Notes: generated by a model from the letters alone, not told the origin. DNA of 64,000 nt from Glycine soja (GCF_004193775.1 NC_041019.1:1185501-1249500); one strand, 5' to 3'. Numbered from the stretch's first letter, positions 25,206-39,262 are shown. Numbers and translations: made by a program.

Positions 25206-27519
25206 TCATAGCTGTTGCATAAAATAATCGAGAAACATACATATCCACAATGCTGAAAAGTTTTTCTGCTTCTGAGGGTCAACCTTTAGACCATTGCTGT
25301 GATTTTCTTGCTTGGATGGATCAATGAGGAAGGATTTTAAATTCTTGCACAGCTCATTAGGCTTCTCTACATTGATTGCATGCCCTGCATTCGTAATGAC
25401 TACAAGTTGTGCCTTCTCTCCTACGTGCCTGATACAACAGCAAAAGTAATAAAATTCACAAAATTCATAACAATCAAGTAAATACATTACACAAAAACAG
25501 AGGGGGCACAAACACAAAAAGTTGAAGAAGAAATTGCTCTAGTATTCTCAAAAGTTTAATTGCACATAGTTGTAGTTTAAAGTATAGAAACTAAATTTTA
25601 AAAAATAGAGATTAAGTTCACCTATTTTTTAAAGTATATAAGAATTTCGATTTAAAATTATAAGGAATAAAATAAAGTTTGACTAAAAATATAATAATCA
25701 AATACATGTTTTATCTTATAAATTATGATTAATCATAACATCTCTCTCACAACAAACCAAGATTAACCCTAGTGTAAGCATGAAGACGCTTACTTATCAG
25801 TGTACGCATCATGGTTCCTTTGCTTCACTCAACAAGAAAAATATATTCTTTTTACTGGCTTTTAATTATTACTTCAATTTGTAATATTCATTTAAAAAAA
25901 ATGGGAACAAAATTTTTAGTTCCATTGCATTGTCCCATGGCTCTTAAAAGATAAAATCAATAATAATGAGTACAACTTCAATTTCTAAAAATTTACCTCT
26001 TCAGTCTGTGAGCTAACTCCAGTGGGAATACCTGGTCCTGCTCTCCCCAGATAATTTGAATAGGCTGTATTATTGATAAGTTACAGAGCAAGAATGTAAA
26101 TGTGGCCAATTTAACTCAAAATATAAGGTCGGAAGCAAATTAATTAAAAGAGAACCTTGGTTATCTTAGGAAGATTAGACAGTTTTCTATCCTTATGCAA
26201 TGCTTGAATTAGTTCTGTCCTCTCCTGCCGGTACTCTGTACACATCACCTGCATGTAAACAACATATCTTCATAATTATCAGGTAAGTAAGTAATAAATT
26301 AATTCTATTTCTAAAATTAATTTTAAATTAAAATAATTTTTATAACTTCTATGCTAAATAAAAAGTTACATAATTTTTTTTCTATCAATTTTTTTAGAAT
26401 AAAAACATTCAAATATAAATTGATTCATTTTAACAATCAATTTTAACTAAAGTCAGTTTTATTCAAAATTATTTTCCCTAGATAATACAAACACACACTT
26501 GATAGCTACATATAGCAAGTAGTAACCAATTTCAGCTTGAAAATAAATATAAATCTGTTTTATTCCTTTTACTATATATAACAAACACCAACTACATCTT
26601 TGCCGTTGGAAATGTTATAGTGCTCCTTGACAACTCCAACGGATATAAAAATGTTTGATCTGCTGATAAAATTATTTTTTTCTTAAACATAATTTTGTAT
26701 CTGCAAACCATACACATTAATGTATGTTTAGATTTCAGTTTAAATTACGTGCACGAATTTTAAAATAAATCTAATTATTCACAAATTTAATTTTCTTTTG
26801 AAAAAAGGATTCTAATATTTTGCGAACTTCATTTTAATCCAAATCTTAATTTTGCAACTAAAAACCAAACATCTACTTACATGAATGAAATCTTTGAGAA
26901 AACAAGTTGGCAAGAGTTTGATAGGGTTGGCGAAGGTAAGCTGCAGCAGTTCCCTAACCTTCTGCGGTGTCTGCGGCAGCAAAACACTAACAACCTCGTC
27001 AACACTTTTAACCCAAAACATTCCCTCATCCTCCATGTCCCTGTCCTCCAAGCACACGCCAGCACAACACACCACCACCTTCTCCACCCTCTCCGGGAAC
27101 ATCGCCGCCACAGCATACGCCACAAAGCCGCCGTAGCTCAGCCCCACCACGCTTGTTTGGCGGACCCCTAGAGCCTCCAGCAGAGCCATCACGCACTTCG
27201 CTTGGAACCACTCCGACCTCTCGGGTCGTGTCGTGTGGGAATCTCCGAAGAAGAGCAGGTCGGGGACGTATACGTTGAAGTGGCGCGTGAGGGGGGAGAT
27301 GAAGTGGTTCCACTGCCACGTGGCGTTGGCTCCGATGCCGTGGATGAGAAGAAGGGAAGTGGTGGAGTGGTTATGGGCCTTGGGGGCCCAACAATGCATG
27401 ATGGTGCCGTCGCCGAGATCGGTGGTTGTGGATTTGAGTCCGGCCCGGGAGAAGGAATACCGCAAGTACCGGTCACGCCAAGTGGTGAAGCTCAAACACC
27501 TCCTACTGCTACTACCCAT
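25206..27519 (-). CDS. Alpha/beta-hydrolase fold protein, 340 aa
   Basis: A serine hydrolase of the plant group that includes monoacylglycerol lipase/ABHD6-like proteins; the substrate cannot be told from sequence. Exons from the start: 27519-26881, 26248-26156, 26064-25997, 25428-25206, together 1023 nt (340 codons and stop). The oxyanion-type HG is in LLLIHGIG (about 56-63). The nucleophile elbow GLSYGG has Ser128. The acid is likely Asp254 in IIWGEQDQV and the base His283 in NAGHAINVEKP. The triad is therefore complete and the enzyme is probably active. The first exon is GC-rich compared with its surroundings. No signal peptide is obvious, though the N-terminus is basic. ATG 27519 is the first in frame and leaves the normal N-terminal length. 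Confidence 0.9.
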
Positions 27520-30500
27520 TTATTTACCCTCTTTTAAAATAATAATTATAAGTGTTGGACATGAAGTTTGGAGGAATGAATGAGCAAACAGGGTGAAAAC
27601 TTAGGAAGGGATTAGTTACAGAGTCGTGTTATTGCAGAGTGGAAGATTGAAATGGCATGGCAGGGAAAGAGTTCATTTGGTGCGTTTTTTTCATCCTTAC
27701 TTGACTAACTCGTAACCTTTTTGATTAATTTAATTTAAGTATTTAATAGATAAATTTAATTTACTAATTTATGACTTATTGCAAAAAGTATGTTTTTGTC
27801 ATTTTAAAATTATTGAAGTTAAGTTTTAATCCCTTTAATTTTTTTTCATCTCTTTAATTTTGAAATGTCTTATTTTTTGTACATCTAAATTTAAAATGCA
27901 TTATTTGAAATGGTTTACAACTATAACGTATTAAATCAAGTTTATATAACAGGTCCAACCTTTACACAAATTCATATGGAAAATAAAAGTTAGATATTTC
28001 ATTCTCATGTTATAATTTTTTTTTATAAAAATGAGTGCTTGGAATATTAAATTTTTATTAAACAATTAATTAGTCTTAAATTAAGTTAAATATATACTTA
28101 ACATGTTGATGTGGCATTAATGTAATCATTAAGAAATACAAAAATCACCATCGTTATTACATAATTCAGAATTTGTAAGTTAACCAAGAAGGTTGAATTT
28201 AGCAAAAGAAATTATTAGTTAATTTCTCATAATGTAATAAATTAATATTTAAATTTTCAGTAAAAGAAGTATTTACATTTATCTTATGTTTGATAGAGGA
28301 GAAAGAAAATGAAAAAGAAGAGAAATTTGAAATTTAAATTGAAGGAAAAATAAAAGAAAATAAAAGTTTAAATTTTTGTTTCTAGAAGACAATTATTTAC
28401 TTTTTACTTTTTCTTGAAATAAACAAAGAAAATTCATGGTTATTCATGTTTTCTTTTCTTACATTTTTCATCTCTTTTCCGAAGCTTGTTTTATATATTA
28501 TTGTTTTAAAAAAATATATCTTGAAAAAATTACAACTTAATAAATTAAAATATTAAATAAGACAATTTTTAAAAGGTGCCATGGGCAGAAATCGGGGGAC
28601 AGTAGTTTTTTCTTTTGACTTTTGAGAAAAACAAATCTGATTAGTTAAATAAAGTTTCTCCACGAAAAAGATTGAAAAGGACAAAATATTCTAGTCCAAA
28701 CGACCTCGTGGACTTTGATTCACCTAATCCGAGAGCGAAAGCCCCAAATGCAGTGTTATTTAATCCGATTTCACTTTTTTTTGTTTTTTTTTAAAGAGGA
28801 AAATTAGTGCATCTTTAACTGTAGTTAACTAATCACTTAAAAATAAGTAGTAATTACCACAAGTTGCAGAATTAAAATTGTTAATGAATAAGTAAAAAAT
28901 GACAATCATACTAATGTGTAACAACTGATTTTAGCCCAACCGAAGAGGTTTTCTTTAGGAAAAGTCTTTAACTACCAAAAATTAATTGACAAATTGAGAG
29001 ATAGAGAGAGAAAAGAGATAAATATTAATATGATAGATCATGAGATACAATAAAAAAAAGAGATTTGTTGATAAGGTGTTTGATATTTAGGAGTGGTAAA
29101 ATATAAGAACTCTTTTCTTTTTTTTATTGGCTTGGCTGAATGAAAAGGTATTCATGTATAAGTAGGAACCAAATAATAATCTTGGACCTTGCCATCGAGG
29201 TTTTTATTCAAGTTGAAACTTCATGTTGACGGAATATTAATGACTAATGAAACTTTTGTTCACTTGAATGATAGTTTTTTTCTCCTACCATAATGATAGT
29301 TTTAAGAATTGTTGTATGTATATAAGATAGTGTTGTTGGGATATTGGAGAAGGAAAATGCTAAAAAGTTACGAATTGATTTTCGTAAAAATCACACAAAC
29401 AGTTTTTCGTCAAATTTCAGTTTTTATTTATTTTATTTTTCAATAAATATCTATTTTAAAATAAAGATCCCCGTCTGATATTACTATTTGTGCAATGATG
29501 ATTTGTACGAAATAATAATACTCATTAGAGAAATTTGTTATTGAAATAAGAAGTGTTTTCTTGCTGGTTAGTGAAAGGTGCATTCTTACTTGATTGAGAT
29601 AAGATTTTACGGGAGGTGGACATGATTTACATTAGTCTGATTCGATTAACTTAAATTAAATAAAAAAAATAGGTTTACTTTTTTCTAAAGAAAAATTTCA
29701 GATTGATTTGGATTATCAAATTATTTGGGATTTTAAAATTGCAAATTGGATAATGTTGTTTCAAGCATTAGATTTGAGCGTGCAAAACCCAGACTAATAT
29801 GAACCAACTCAAACCCATACACATTTTTGGTTCTTTCTAATGTTAGTTTGTTGGCTACTAAACCAGCTCCCACTATATATTAAGTTTTATTCTTTTAGCA
29901 ATGATCCTTAAATCCTTATACTAATGTACTAACATATAAACACCTAATTGGCATATCGTTATATTTGACCTCTACAAGGCAATACATCAAATATTTTGTG
30001 TAACAATTAGGCTGATTCATCACTGTGTTCTTCGATATTTCAAAGGTTCTCCTGTTCAAGGTTTATTTTCCCCTATATCTTCCACTGTTCAATTGAAGGC
30101 TTTTTGTGACTCCGACTAGATTGCTTGACTTGTATTTTTCCTTGGTGATTCTCTTGTTTGTTGGAAATCCAAGAAGCATAATATAGCCTGTTTCTCTTAT
30201 TAAGTTTGAGTCCAAAGCTCTTGTTTCCACATTTTGCAATATCCAATAACTTAGTTATCTTCTTTATTTTAATCTCTTAGTTATCTACTTTGTGAAATGC
30301 GTGCTATTGCTATGTTCTAGCCATATTATATCGTGATAGTCATTAGTCAGTCAACTCTCCCATATTGTCGCCAATGCGCGCTTCTATGAATGCACTAAGC
30401 ACATAGATATTAGTTGGCGTATTGTGCATGAAAAGTTTTATAATCGCTTATTTTATTTGTTTTCAATCTCTATTTCAGTCCAACTTGCTCACATTTTGAC

Positions 30501-31547
30501 TAAACCACTCGATTCTAATAGTTTCCCCCCTCTCTTTTACTCTCTAAGCTGAGAGTAATGATTCACTTTCTAGCTCGTGAGGATATTACAAGATAATGAT
30601 ACAACTATTGATGATAGATAGCTGTGATTAATTACTTGATTGTTTTGGGGATAAATTCTGTTAGTTGATTAGCTCCATACATGTTAGTTATCTAATATAT
30701 AAGATCTGAAATGACTAAAGATTAAAATGTATTGCATTTACAATTTTAGAAAATTATTTGATATTCTTTTAAGAAGTAAATTAAATCGAATATTTTTTAT
30801 GGGTCGTAGAAAAGAAAAAAAAAAGGAAAAGAAAACAAAAAAACCAGCTAATGATAGAGATTGGACGACAATGATTGGTCTTTATTTTCAATGTACTAGT
30901 GTCTAGTGGATAGCACATTGGATTGCTACTAGACCATGACCATAGATATTAGATGCTACCTTCACCGCTCAGTATTATTGTCATCTAATAAAAAAGGGGT
31001 TAAAATATCATAGGGTTTTCTTTTTTCAATTTATTATTCTCCATAGCGGTTTTTGCCTATATTGCTATTATTATATCACTGCAAGAATAATAATTTAATA
31101 ATAATTTGTTCTGTCTGCTATGTCCTGTTCATCTGTTTAGTTCATTTTATTTATTTTACCAACAAAAAGTTATAAAGAAAAGAAACTGACTTTGTTTGAC
31201 CGGTTCAAATAATCTTGGATTCATTCATTTTTGTCTTGTACATGATTCCATTTCTGTTCCCGGTTTCATTTTTTCTCACTCTTTTTGTGTGGTTGACCCC
31301 TATCTGTTAGTACTTAAGCTTCTTTTCTTTTGATAGATAGTTCAAAATTCACGGTTGGTCATTTGACACATCTCATAACAGTATCATATCGTTGTTCAGG
31401 CAATTTGCCTCATTTTTTCTTTCCTTTCCTTTTATCTTTATATATACAGTTTTTCTTTACTGATTGCAACTACAAAGATGAAGATTTGCCATGTGCTACT
31501 AGAGCATAATATACGTTGTAGTGTCACTGGTTGATGTCAGTGGAAAA
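27520..31547. other. Gene-poor AT-rich stretch
   Basis: About 4 kb between a minus-strand gene and a plus-strand gene. The ends should hold the promoters of both. I find no credible coding exon other than the copia remnant at 30.0-30.6 kb. Much of the rest is low-complexity A/T. Confidence 0.5.
30015..30560 (+). mobile_element. Degenerate Ty1/copia pol fragment (RT/RNase H end)
   Basis: Translation in shifting frames gives typical copia pol 3'-end phrases: HCVLRYFKGSPVQG near 30021, VFFLGDSLVCWKSKK near 30136, and the ending ARFYECTKHIDISWRIVHEK...QLAHILTKPL at about 30380-30515. Stops and frameshifts separate them. It is the last part of a retrotransposon polyprotein on the plus strand; no LTRs or PPT were identified, so only a fragment survives. 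Confidence 0.75.
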
Positions 31548-34500
31548 ATGGATTTGGCATCTGTTCTTTTGCTATTGACTAGCTTATGCTCTTCTTCTGC
31601 ACTGCATGAGCTTGATTCACAAGGTTCAATCTTCTCTTCTTTTCATCTGCCATGCTAAGCTAAAGCTATGTAAAATTTAACTGCACTTTTTATTTCCTTC
31701 AATTCCTTTGTCTCTGTCAGTTTCAGGATTTTAACTTAATAGACAATTAAGATTCATTCATATTTTGACTCAATAGTATTTTTGTTCTGCCTCTCTAAGA
31801 TTTAGTTTCTTCGTAATCCTTTCTGGTACACTAGTGTGACTGTTTGGATTGACCAGGTGGCACTTTGATCCATCCTCATTTTGCCCTTTTCCTATATCTT
31901 TTTGCAAAGTCAGTTGGATTATTTTTTAATTTATTTAAATATGCTCCATATGAATTAATGATCATTCTTTCAACCTGAGAATAAACTGTTTAGTAGCAGT
32001 GTATGTGAATTAATGAAACTTCGGAACTTGGGTCCCATTCTTACCGGGAAAAATCATTATTGTGTTGGCAAACTGTACCTTTGCACATTGTTAGAAGTTG
32101 TTTTATTATTGAAACAAGCATGTGTTTGTGTATTCCTTGATAACATCCTCTTTTAGCAACCTGTCCCTTGTCTCACTTAGAAATTACAAGCAAACAACAA
32201 TAGATATAACTGAGAGCCAAGGTGATGTACTCTTCAGTTTTTGGTTTAGTTTAGAGTTAGACGTGTTCTTCTCAAGTTTAATTTTTTATTCATTTATGAG
32301 GAATACGTAGATAATGTCCCTTGTCTCACTTAGAAATTACAAGCAAACAACAGTAGATATAGCTGAGAGCCAAAGTGACGTACTCTTCAGTTTTTGGTTT
32401 AGTTTAGAGTTAGACATGTTCTTCTCAAAGTTTAATTTTTTATTCATTTGTGATGAATACATAGATAAAAATGTTTGTCAACAAAATCTGATAATCTTAT
32501 TATTTTTATAAGATTTCAGTAGAAAATGATATGGATTTGACATTTATCTTCCTTTCTAGTTTTGTCAAAGTTGCAAGTGGAGTTGGACTCGACTCTCAGT
32601 CTTAACCCTAATAGATGCATAATGTTTATGTTCATTTCAGAAGATGCATTGTATGCTTTGAAGGTATCATTGAATGTTTCTGCCAACCAGCTTACAAACT
32701 GGAATAAAAATCTAGTAAACCCTTGTACTTGGTCCAATGTTGAATGTGACCAGAATAGCAACGTTGTTCGAATGTAAGATATTCTTATTCTTATTTCTTA
32801 ATGTAAATCTCCACTGGTTGCTTTCTTTTAAATATTTAATTTGCAGAAGATTTTGATAGCCTCAACCTTCATTGGTACAGAAATAATTTATCATTTTATT
32901 CATATTGTATAATTATTACTTTGTTGCAGTTCACTAGAATTTATGGGATTCACAGGATCGTTGACACCTAGAATTGGATCTCTAAAAAGTCTTACAATTC
33001 TGTAAGTATTTGTGATATGAAATATCCACAAAACTGACCCCTCCCCCTGCTCCGTCCCTGGTTTCAGTTCCTCGTCTCATCGTGCTTTTTTTGTTTCATT
33101 ATACTGTTAAGACATGAATTCATGAAATCACATGGATAAATAGATTTCTGTGTTATTTTTATATGCTTACTCAGGATTGTTGAATATACTATCTTCTATG
33201 TATATTATGAATTGTAGTAGACTATTCAATCATTCATTAGGGTTCCTACTTTCTAATTGTTGATTTGAGAAAGTGATGTATGTTACACATTTATAATGCA
33301 GTTCTTTGCAAGGGAATAACATTACTGGTGACATACCAAAAGAATTTGGAAATCTTACAAACTTGGTCAGATTGGATTTGGAAAGCAACAAATTAACTGG
33401 TGAAATACCATATTCACTTGGTAATCTTAAAAGGCTTCAATTCTTGTAAGTATGGAATCTTATCATCTATTTTCCTTTTGTAATGTCTGGAAGTGTCTAA
33501 TTTTGGTCCTTCAACTAGGACATTGAGTCAAAACAATCTCTATGGGACTATTCCAGAATCACTTGCCAGTCTCCCAAGCTTGATCAATGTGTATGTAAAC
33601 TATTTTTTGATACTTATTGTTTCTTACTTTTAACTTTTAAGTACATTTTATTATCAATTTATCATTATATCTGATGGATTGCTTAAACTTCTCTTTTGCA
33701 GTATGCTAGATTCAAATGATCTTAGCGGGCAGATTCCAGAGCAGTTATTCAGCATTCCTATGTACAAGTATGTATGGTAAATTAGTATTAGATTGAATAT
33801 TTAAAGCACCTTTTAAAGATAAATTTGTATCCCTGACTCAATGACTATAGCTAAAACATCTGGAAAGTGGATGCATATGTCCTAAAGAACCTAAATCTAC
33901 AACTTCATTCAACTGTTACATAATCAAATGGTAGTCTATGATTCTAATGGTCTTCCCTGGTTCCACTTTTGATCTTCCTTTGAAAGATTTGTAGTCATCA
34001 CATATTCAATTTCTCCAACTTAATTTAGTAATTAAGTTCCACAGTATGACTTTTTTCCATATACCTGATATATAATATTGAAAGGCAGAAGATTAAAAAG
34101 GTGGTAGATTTTTTTGTCAATTCCAAGAAATATGGTTTTTCATTGGAAAATGCTGATCGCCCTTGTTAAGGAAACAACAACAATAGCCTTGTCTCTCTAG
34201 GTGAGGTCAGCTACATGGATCATACAATGCAATTGAGTTCAATAATAAACCAAATTCTCAAAGATATTATTCACCATGAGATCCTTTTTAATAATTTTCT
34301 TCAATGTCCTTCTTGGTCTCCATTTATTCCTTTTCACTGGACTAAACTTACTTCTAGTGGCCTTCTTTACACATTTCCAAATCACCTTAATTGATTCTCT
34401 GTTATTTTCTCTATCATAAGTATCACAACAATATTTTCTCATATAAAATTATTCTGTGTCTTGTCCTTGTATAGTCAGACATCTATCTTAACATTTTTAT

Positions 34501-37500
34501 GTTTATGGAGTCCTTGGAGAGGAATAGAACTTTTGAATTTAGGATTCATGTGATGCTGTCCATTGTTTAATTAGATTTTTTTACGTTCCACTTAGTTTCA
34601 CTATGTTCCTCATTGCAGTTTCACTGGAAATAATTTGAATTGTGGTGTGAATTACCATCATCTTTGCACATCTGATAATGCATATCAAGGTTACTTTTGT
34701 TGATCCTGTTTTGTTCTGTAAGGTGTTTTTCTACCCCCATCCCCCTCGCCTCCATTTACAGGCAACAAGCTGAAAACTAGTTTTCCTTCACTTGTCAGAT
34801 TCGTCACATAAAACAAAAATAGGCCTCATAGCTGGGACAGTTACAGGTTTAGTTGTTATTCTTTTTCTTGGTGGCCTGCTGTTCTTCTGGTACAAGGGGT
34901 GCAAGCGTGAAGTTTATGTAGATGTTCCAGGTTTGAGTTCCCTTTTTAGTTTGTGCAATGCTTTTTAGATTGTTTGTAGGTGCAAGCGTCAGAAACTATT
35001 GATCTGGTGACACTACCTACGCATTCTGTTACAAGCCGATCTAACACTATCAAGTGATGAATTAATATGATATAAAACATTTTGTCCATATTTTAGATTT
35101 TTTTTTTCTTAGCTCGTTATGCACCATCTATTTATTGGAATTGCATTTTTCTTGTTGAAAAAAATACTGATATCCACCATGATGGTCCAATGGCATCTGG
35201 CTGCAGTAATATCTTTTCCATTTTAGAACATCTGGTTAATTAATGTAAACTTATTTTTATTGATCAGGCTTAGTTCTTCTAATATCTTACACATTAGAAT
35301 TGCCAATATGTTTGGTTTGTGGCTTTGCTTTATTTTGGTGTCCGGACAACTTATGGCCCATTGGATCTAATGACCACACATTAGTGTATACCATCACCAT
35401 TCTTTTGAACCTTCCATGACCACACATCAGAATTTACTGGTTGAACTATCTTGTAATGCTTTTAATTGTGACAACTAGTTGAAATACTGTATAACATTCA
35501 TTTTATAAAAAGTATTATGAAAAAGAAGAGAAGTACACCAAAGGAAGGGTAATGTATGCTAAAGAGTCAATAAGCTGAGAAAAAAAATTAAAACAAGGAA
35601 ACAATCAAGTTTCGTAGTTAATATCAATTTTAAAATTAAGGTTGATGTGAACTATCTATTTTATTTGAATTTTTCTCTTGCTAACTATCTATTTTAATCT
35701 CCTTTTTTCATGTATCTTCAGGTGAAGTCGATCGCCGAATTACATTTGGTCAAATAAAAAGATTTTCCTGGAAAGAACTGCAGATAGCTACAGACAACTT
35801 CAGCGAGAAAAATATTTTAGGACAGGGAGGTTTTGGAAAGGTTTATAAAGGTATTCTAGCAGATGGCACCAAAGTTGCTGTCAAAAGGTTAACTGATTAT
35901 GAAAGTCCTGCGGGTGATGCAGCTTTCCAGCGTGAAGTGGAGTTGATAAGCATAGCTGTCCATAGGAATCTGTTACGGCTCATTGGTTTTTGTACTACTT
36001 CAACTGAACGCCTCTTAGTTTATCCCTTCATGCAGAACTTAAGTGTTGCCTATCGTTTACGAGGTATTTAGTTACATTGATATGAGAATTCCTGGGGTCT
36101 GCTAAGTATTAAAATTGATTTGCTATAAAAGAGAGAGTATTATTAGTTATTACATTATTTGTAACTTGGATTAGAGGGGTCATTCATGTAGTTAAATAGT
36201 TACCGACCTTAATATCTTGTTTGGTTTCAGTCATATAAGCCATCTTAACATTTCCTAGATAATCAAGTTTTAATCTAACATTCAGGACACTTCTGACATT
36301 TTCAAAATTTTTGTCTGGAACTTCAGAGTTCTTTTGTTATTAGTAGTTCTTGTCTTCCCAACAGACTTTTGGGAATAGAACAAGAATGTGAGAGATGAAT
36401 ATGATGACATGTGTTTTATCACTAAAACTCAGTAGAAATATGGCAACTTTCATCTTGCAGGCGTACCCAATTTTAAATATTCAGATTTGTGCTGTATTAA
36501 AATCATGAAAGCCTGATGTGACATGGAATTCAACCATGTCTGCATTATGAATTTTGTATCCTTGTCTGGCAGTATTTTAATTTGAGGGTAGCTTGAATCT
36601 CTGTATTGTTTTTAAGTTTGCTTTTATAATTTGGTTGTTTTTTAGTGATAATTTGTCTGCATGAATACTGGTGCAGAACTCAAACGTGGGGAACCCGTTT
36701 TAGATTGGCCTACCAGAAAACGAGTGGCTCTAGGAACTGCCCGTGGCCTAGAATATCTTCACGAGCAATGCAATCCTAGGATTATTCATAGGGATGTGAA
36801 GGCAGCTAATATATTACTTGATGGAGATTTTGAAGCAGTTGTCGGTGACTTTGGTTTGGCAAAATTAGTTGATATTCGACATACTAATGTGACAACTCAA
36901 GTTCGTGGGACAATGGGTCATATAGCTCCAGAATACTTGTCCACTGGAAAATCTTCAGAAAGGACAGATGTTTTTGGTTATGGGATTATGCTTATGGAGC
37001 TTGTAACAGGTCAGCGTGCAATTGACTTTTCACGTCTGGAAGAGGAAGATGACGTCTTATTGCTTGACCATGTGAGACAACCTCATTAGTATCATGTTTC
37101 ATATATGTATAACATGCTTGGAACTTGTGCATGCCTCTTGGTGCTTTGATGATATCGACTTTGGCATTTTATTGATATAGTGTGTTTGTGTTAGGGTGAA
37201 CATTTGCAAAATTAATTTTGAATGAAATTGAATTTACAAAATTGATTTCAAAGTGAAATGATTTATATGTTGGGGTGTTTTTATTCTAGAAGGAAGGTGA
37301 AGTAAGTTTTAATCTAATACAAAAGTTACTTAATGTTGCTTCAAGTTAAAATCAGTTTTGAACTTAGAATCAATTATTTGACATGAGATCAATCATTTAA
37401 ACATTTACCTAAAATTGTTGGCTGGTAGACTCAACGTGAAATTAAACATGCACATAGACAGGGAGTAAAAGTTTGTGATGAGCTACTAGAAGTTTCTGTA

Positions 37501-38045
37501 CTATAATTGAACTTCTACATGCTTATCAAGCTTGGAATAAGTTGAACTGTATTTTTTAAGTCATGGTTTTGCATTTTACAATGTTGATAAGCAAAAGGTG
37601 AAGTAATTTTTGTAAAGAGATATGCTCCTGCCTACTTGGTTTTTGTGCTTGTCTTCATATATAAGGTTCGTATTATTATTCAGTTTATCTATTGGTTACT
37701 GGTTTTACCATATTGTGTTTTGTGTAGGTTAAGAAACTGCAGCGGGAGAAAAGACTAGAGACTATTGTTGATTGCAACCTTAATAAAAATTACAACATAG
37801 AAGATGTTGAAGTAATTGTACAAATTGCATTACTCTGCACACAAGCATCACCCGAGGATCGTCCAGCAATGTCAGAGGTTGTAAGAATGTTAGAGGGAGA
37901 AGGGCTAGCTGAAAGATGGGAGGAATGGCAGCATGTGGAGGTCAATACAAGGCAAGATTATGAGAGACTGCAAAGAAGAATGAACTGGGGAGAAGATTCG
38001 GTTTATAATAACCAAGATGCAGTTGAGTTATCGGGTGGAAGATGA
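31548..38045 (+). CDS. LRR receptor-like serine/threonine kinase, subfamily LRR-II (At5g65240/At5g10290 type), 606 aa
   Basis: A plasma-membrane receptor kinase of the SERK/NIK-related group. Exons: 31548-31623, 32641-32773, 32930-33001, 33302-33445, 33519-33590, 33702-33767, 34619-34689, 34799-34930, 35722-36063, 36677-37071, 37728-38045; they total 1821 nt. Exons of 72, 144 and 72 nt code for single or double LRRs, as is typical. A signal peptide covers about residues 1-20. An LRR N-cap with paired Cys precedes about five LRRs. The transmembrane segment is at about 219-242. The kinase domain has GQGGFGKV (289-296), Lys310, HRD with Asp409 and DFG at 427-429, so it is an active RD-type kinase by motif. 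The C-terminus ends in an ELSGGR-type tail shared with this subgroup. Introns contain a 153-bp tandem duplication and an antisense LINE piece. The ligand is unknown. Confidence 0.93.
32162..32467. repeat. Two-copy 153-bp tandem duplication in kinase intron 1
   Basis: The unit starting 'tgtcccttgtctcacttag' at 32162 recurs at 32315 with only scattered differences (about 5-8 changes by eye). It lies within the first intron and contains no splice sites used by the gene. The high similarity means it is recent. Confidence 0.9.
34170..34505 (-). mobile_element. RTE-type LINE fragment, antisense in a kinase intron
   Basis: On the minus strand, 34442-34239 translates to a stretch with [28 protein letters not shown] and VNN. 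This matches the well-known C-terminal phrase of RTE-clade LINE reverse transcriptases (RLRWFGHV...RPKKTW...IKKDL). The plus strand begins with the common plant LINE tail 'caatagccttgtctctctag'. Only the 3' end is present, and it is degenerate. Confidence 0.7.
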
Positions 38046-38721
38046 GAAGATACATAAATTTAGACCATTACAGTTGATACTGTATCACATTATCCCTTCT
38101 TAAGAGGTGAATTCGATTAAAAACAAACATAGGTGTTATTGTACTCCAAGTGTAAAAATATAGGTAATAATCTTCATATTCTGATTATTATGCTTGCTAT
38201 GAGATTACTTTTTTCTATAATTAAATAAGGTTTTAACTTTTCCCCCCTTATTTGTTGAAGTAACTCTAATGATGGGAAGGGAAGGGAGGGAAACAACTCA
38301 TAAGTGATGAAAGCAAAGCACCCCGTGAATTAAATTTCAGTGCAGGCACAATCGACCATTCAACAACTTATAAGTGAAGGTTTTCTGAGAGTTTTCCTGT
38401 AGGAATCAGATACCAAGTTGTTGCTGATTTTCAGTTATGTGAATTTGACCGTGTTTATGCTCGTATGCGTCTAATGTATCATTAACATTAATAATTAGAT
38501 GGCTACAGAGATACTAGCAAGATGATGACGTTAAAAGATTAGGTGCATGACTCTGGGCATGTCAAATTAGTGCGTAGACTTACAAAAGATGAGGTCAAAT
38601 TAGTGTGTATAGCACTAATTGGCATAGCATGCGATGCTGGTGAATTAAACATGGTATTCAATTTCTGGGTAAAGCTTAGGCAACATTTGTTTTGTTCCTA
38701 TAACAAATTAGCAAATTAGTA
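38046..38721. other. Intergenic DNA (convergent 3' ends)
   Basis: Holds the kinase 3' UTR on the left. From about 38630 rightward it is the left part of a duplicated block shared with 43263 onward, including 'ttgttttgttcctataacaaa'. No separate gene seen. Confidence 0.5.
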
Positions 38722-38970
38722 CTAGCTAAATACATGCACTTTGCCCTTGTCATTTGTTACACGTTGTTGCTTGGAACTTGAAGCAACAGCTTTTGCCCAT
38801 TCTCGGATCTTTGCTTTCATCCCCTCTGCAGTCAAATTAACTATTTCATTACGCTCTGCAGCCAGAAGGTACAAAGGAGGTTGTTGTGGGTAAAGGGGAT
38901 CCCACTTTTCCAATGAGATTGCACATTCTTTGTAATCCATACCCACCATCGCCATAGCTTCAATAGACAT
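38722..38970 (-). CDS. Small AMAG-motif protein 1 (82 aa), unknown function
   Basis: A single-exon small gene starting MSIEAMAMVGMDYKECAISL. Its middle has a PPLYLLAAE box and its end has KAKIREWAKAVASSSK. It is close to the gene at 43422-43667 (the start is nearly identical and the C-terminal helix matches). No signal peptide, membrane segment or known domain is seen; it is probably a soluble intracellular protein. I do not recognise a described family. Reading-frame conservation among four copies, with more change in the linkers than in the motifs, argues that it codes for protein. A TATA-like CTATATAAAC lies at 39081-39090, and an as-1-like pair at about 39266-39282. Confidence 0.7.
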   Translation of the reverse strand: MSIEAMAMVGMDYKECAISLEKWDPLYPQQPPLYLLAAERNEIVNLTAEGMKAKIREWAKAVASSSKQQRVTNDKGKVHVFS

Positions 38971-39080
38971 GTTTTCTATCTATGTATCTAGGATCAACAA
39001 TTGGGATGAGGAATATATATAATGATGCTAAGTGAGACCGTGAATTGTAATCGTCGTGGTAGCAGCTAGCCGCAAGAACA

Positions 39081-39090
39081 GTTTATATAG
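39081..39090 (-). promoter_or_regulatory. TATA box of small gene 1
   Basis: CTATATAAAC on the minus strand, about 115 bases before the ATG. The paralogue has GTATATATAC at the same relative place (43761-43770). Confidence 0.6.
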
Positions 39091-39262
39091 CAAAGCAAAC
39101 AAAGGACAAAGGTTGTTCTATTTTACGTTTAGGCAACTGAAAATAAACCAATTCACGGATGTTGCACGGGCAAACTTGGTTTCTTTTATAGTACTACATG
39201 TGATGTGATCTCTTTTCTCTAATAGAACAGGATTGTAATTGTTGGTTCACTTGAATCAGCAA

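Noticed and set aside
26881..27583. Plus-strand open frames opposite the hydrolase first exon
   Set aside because: They are shadows of a GC-rich exon; the minus-strand product has the full catalytic motifs.
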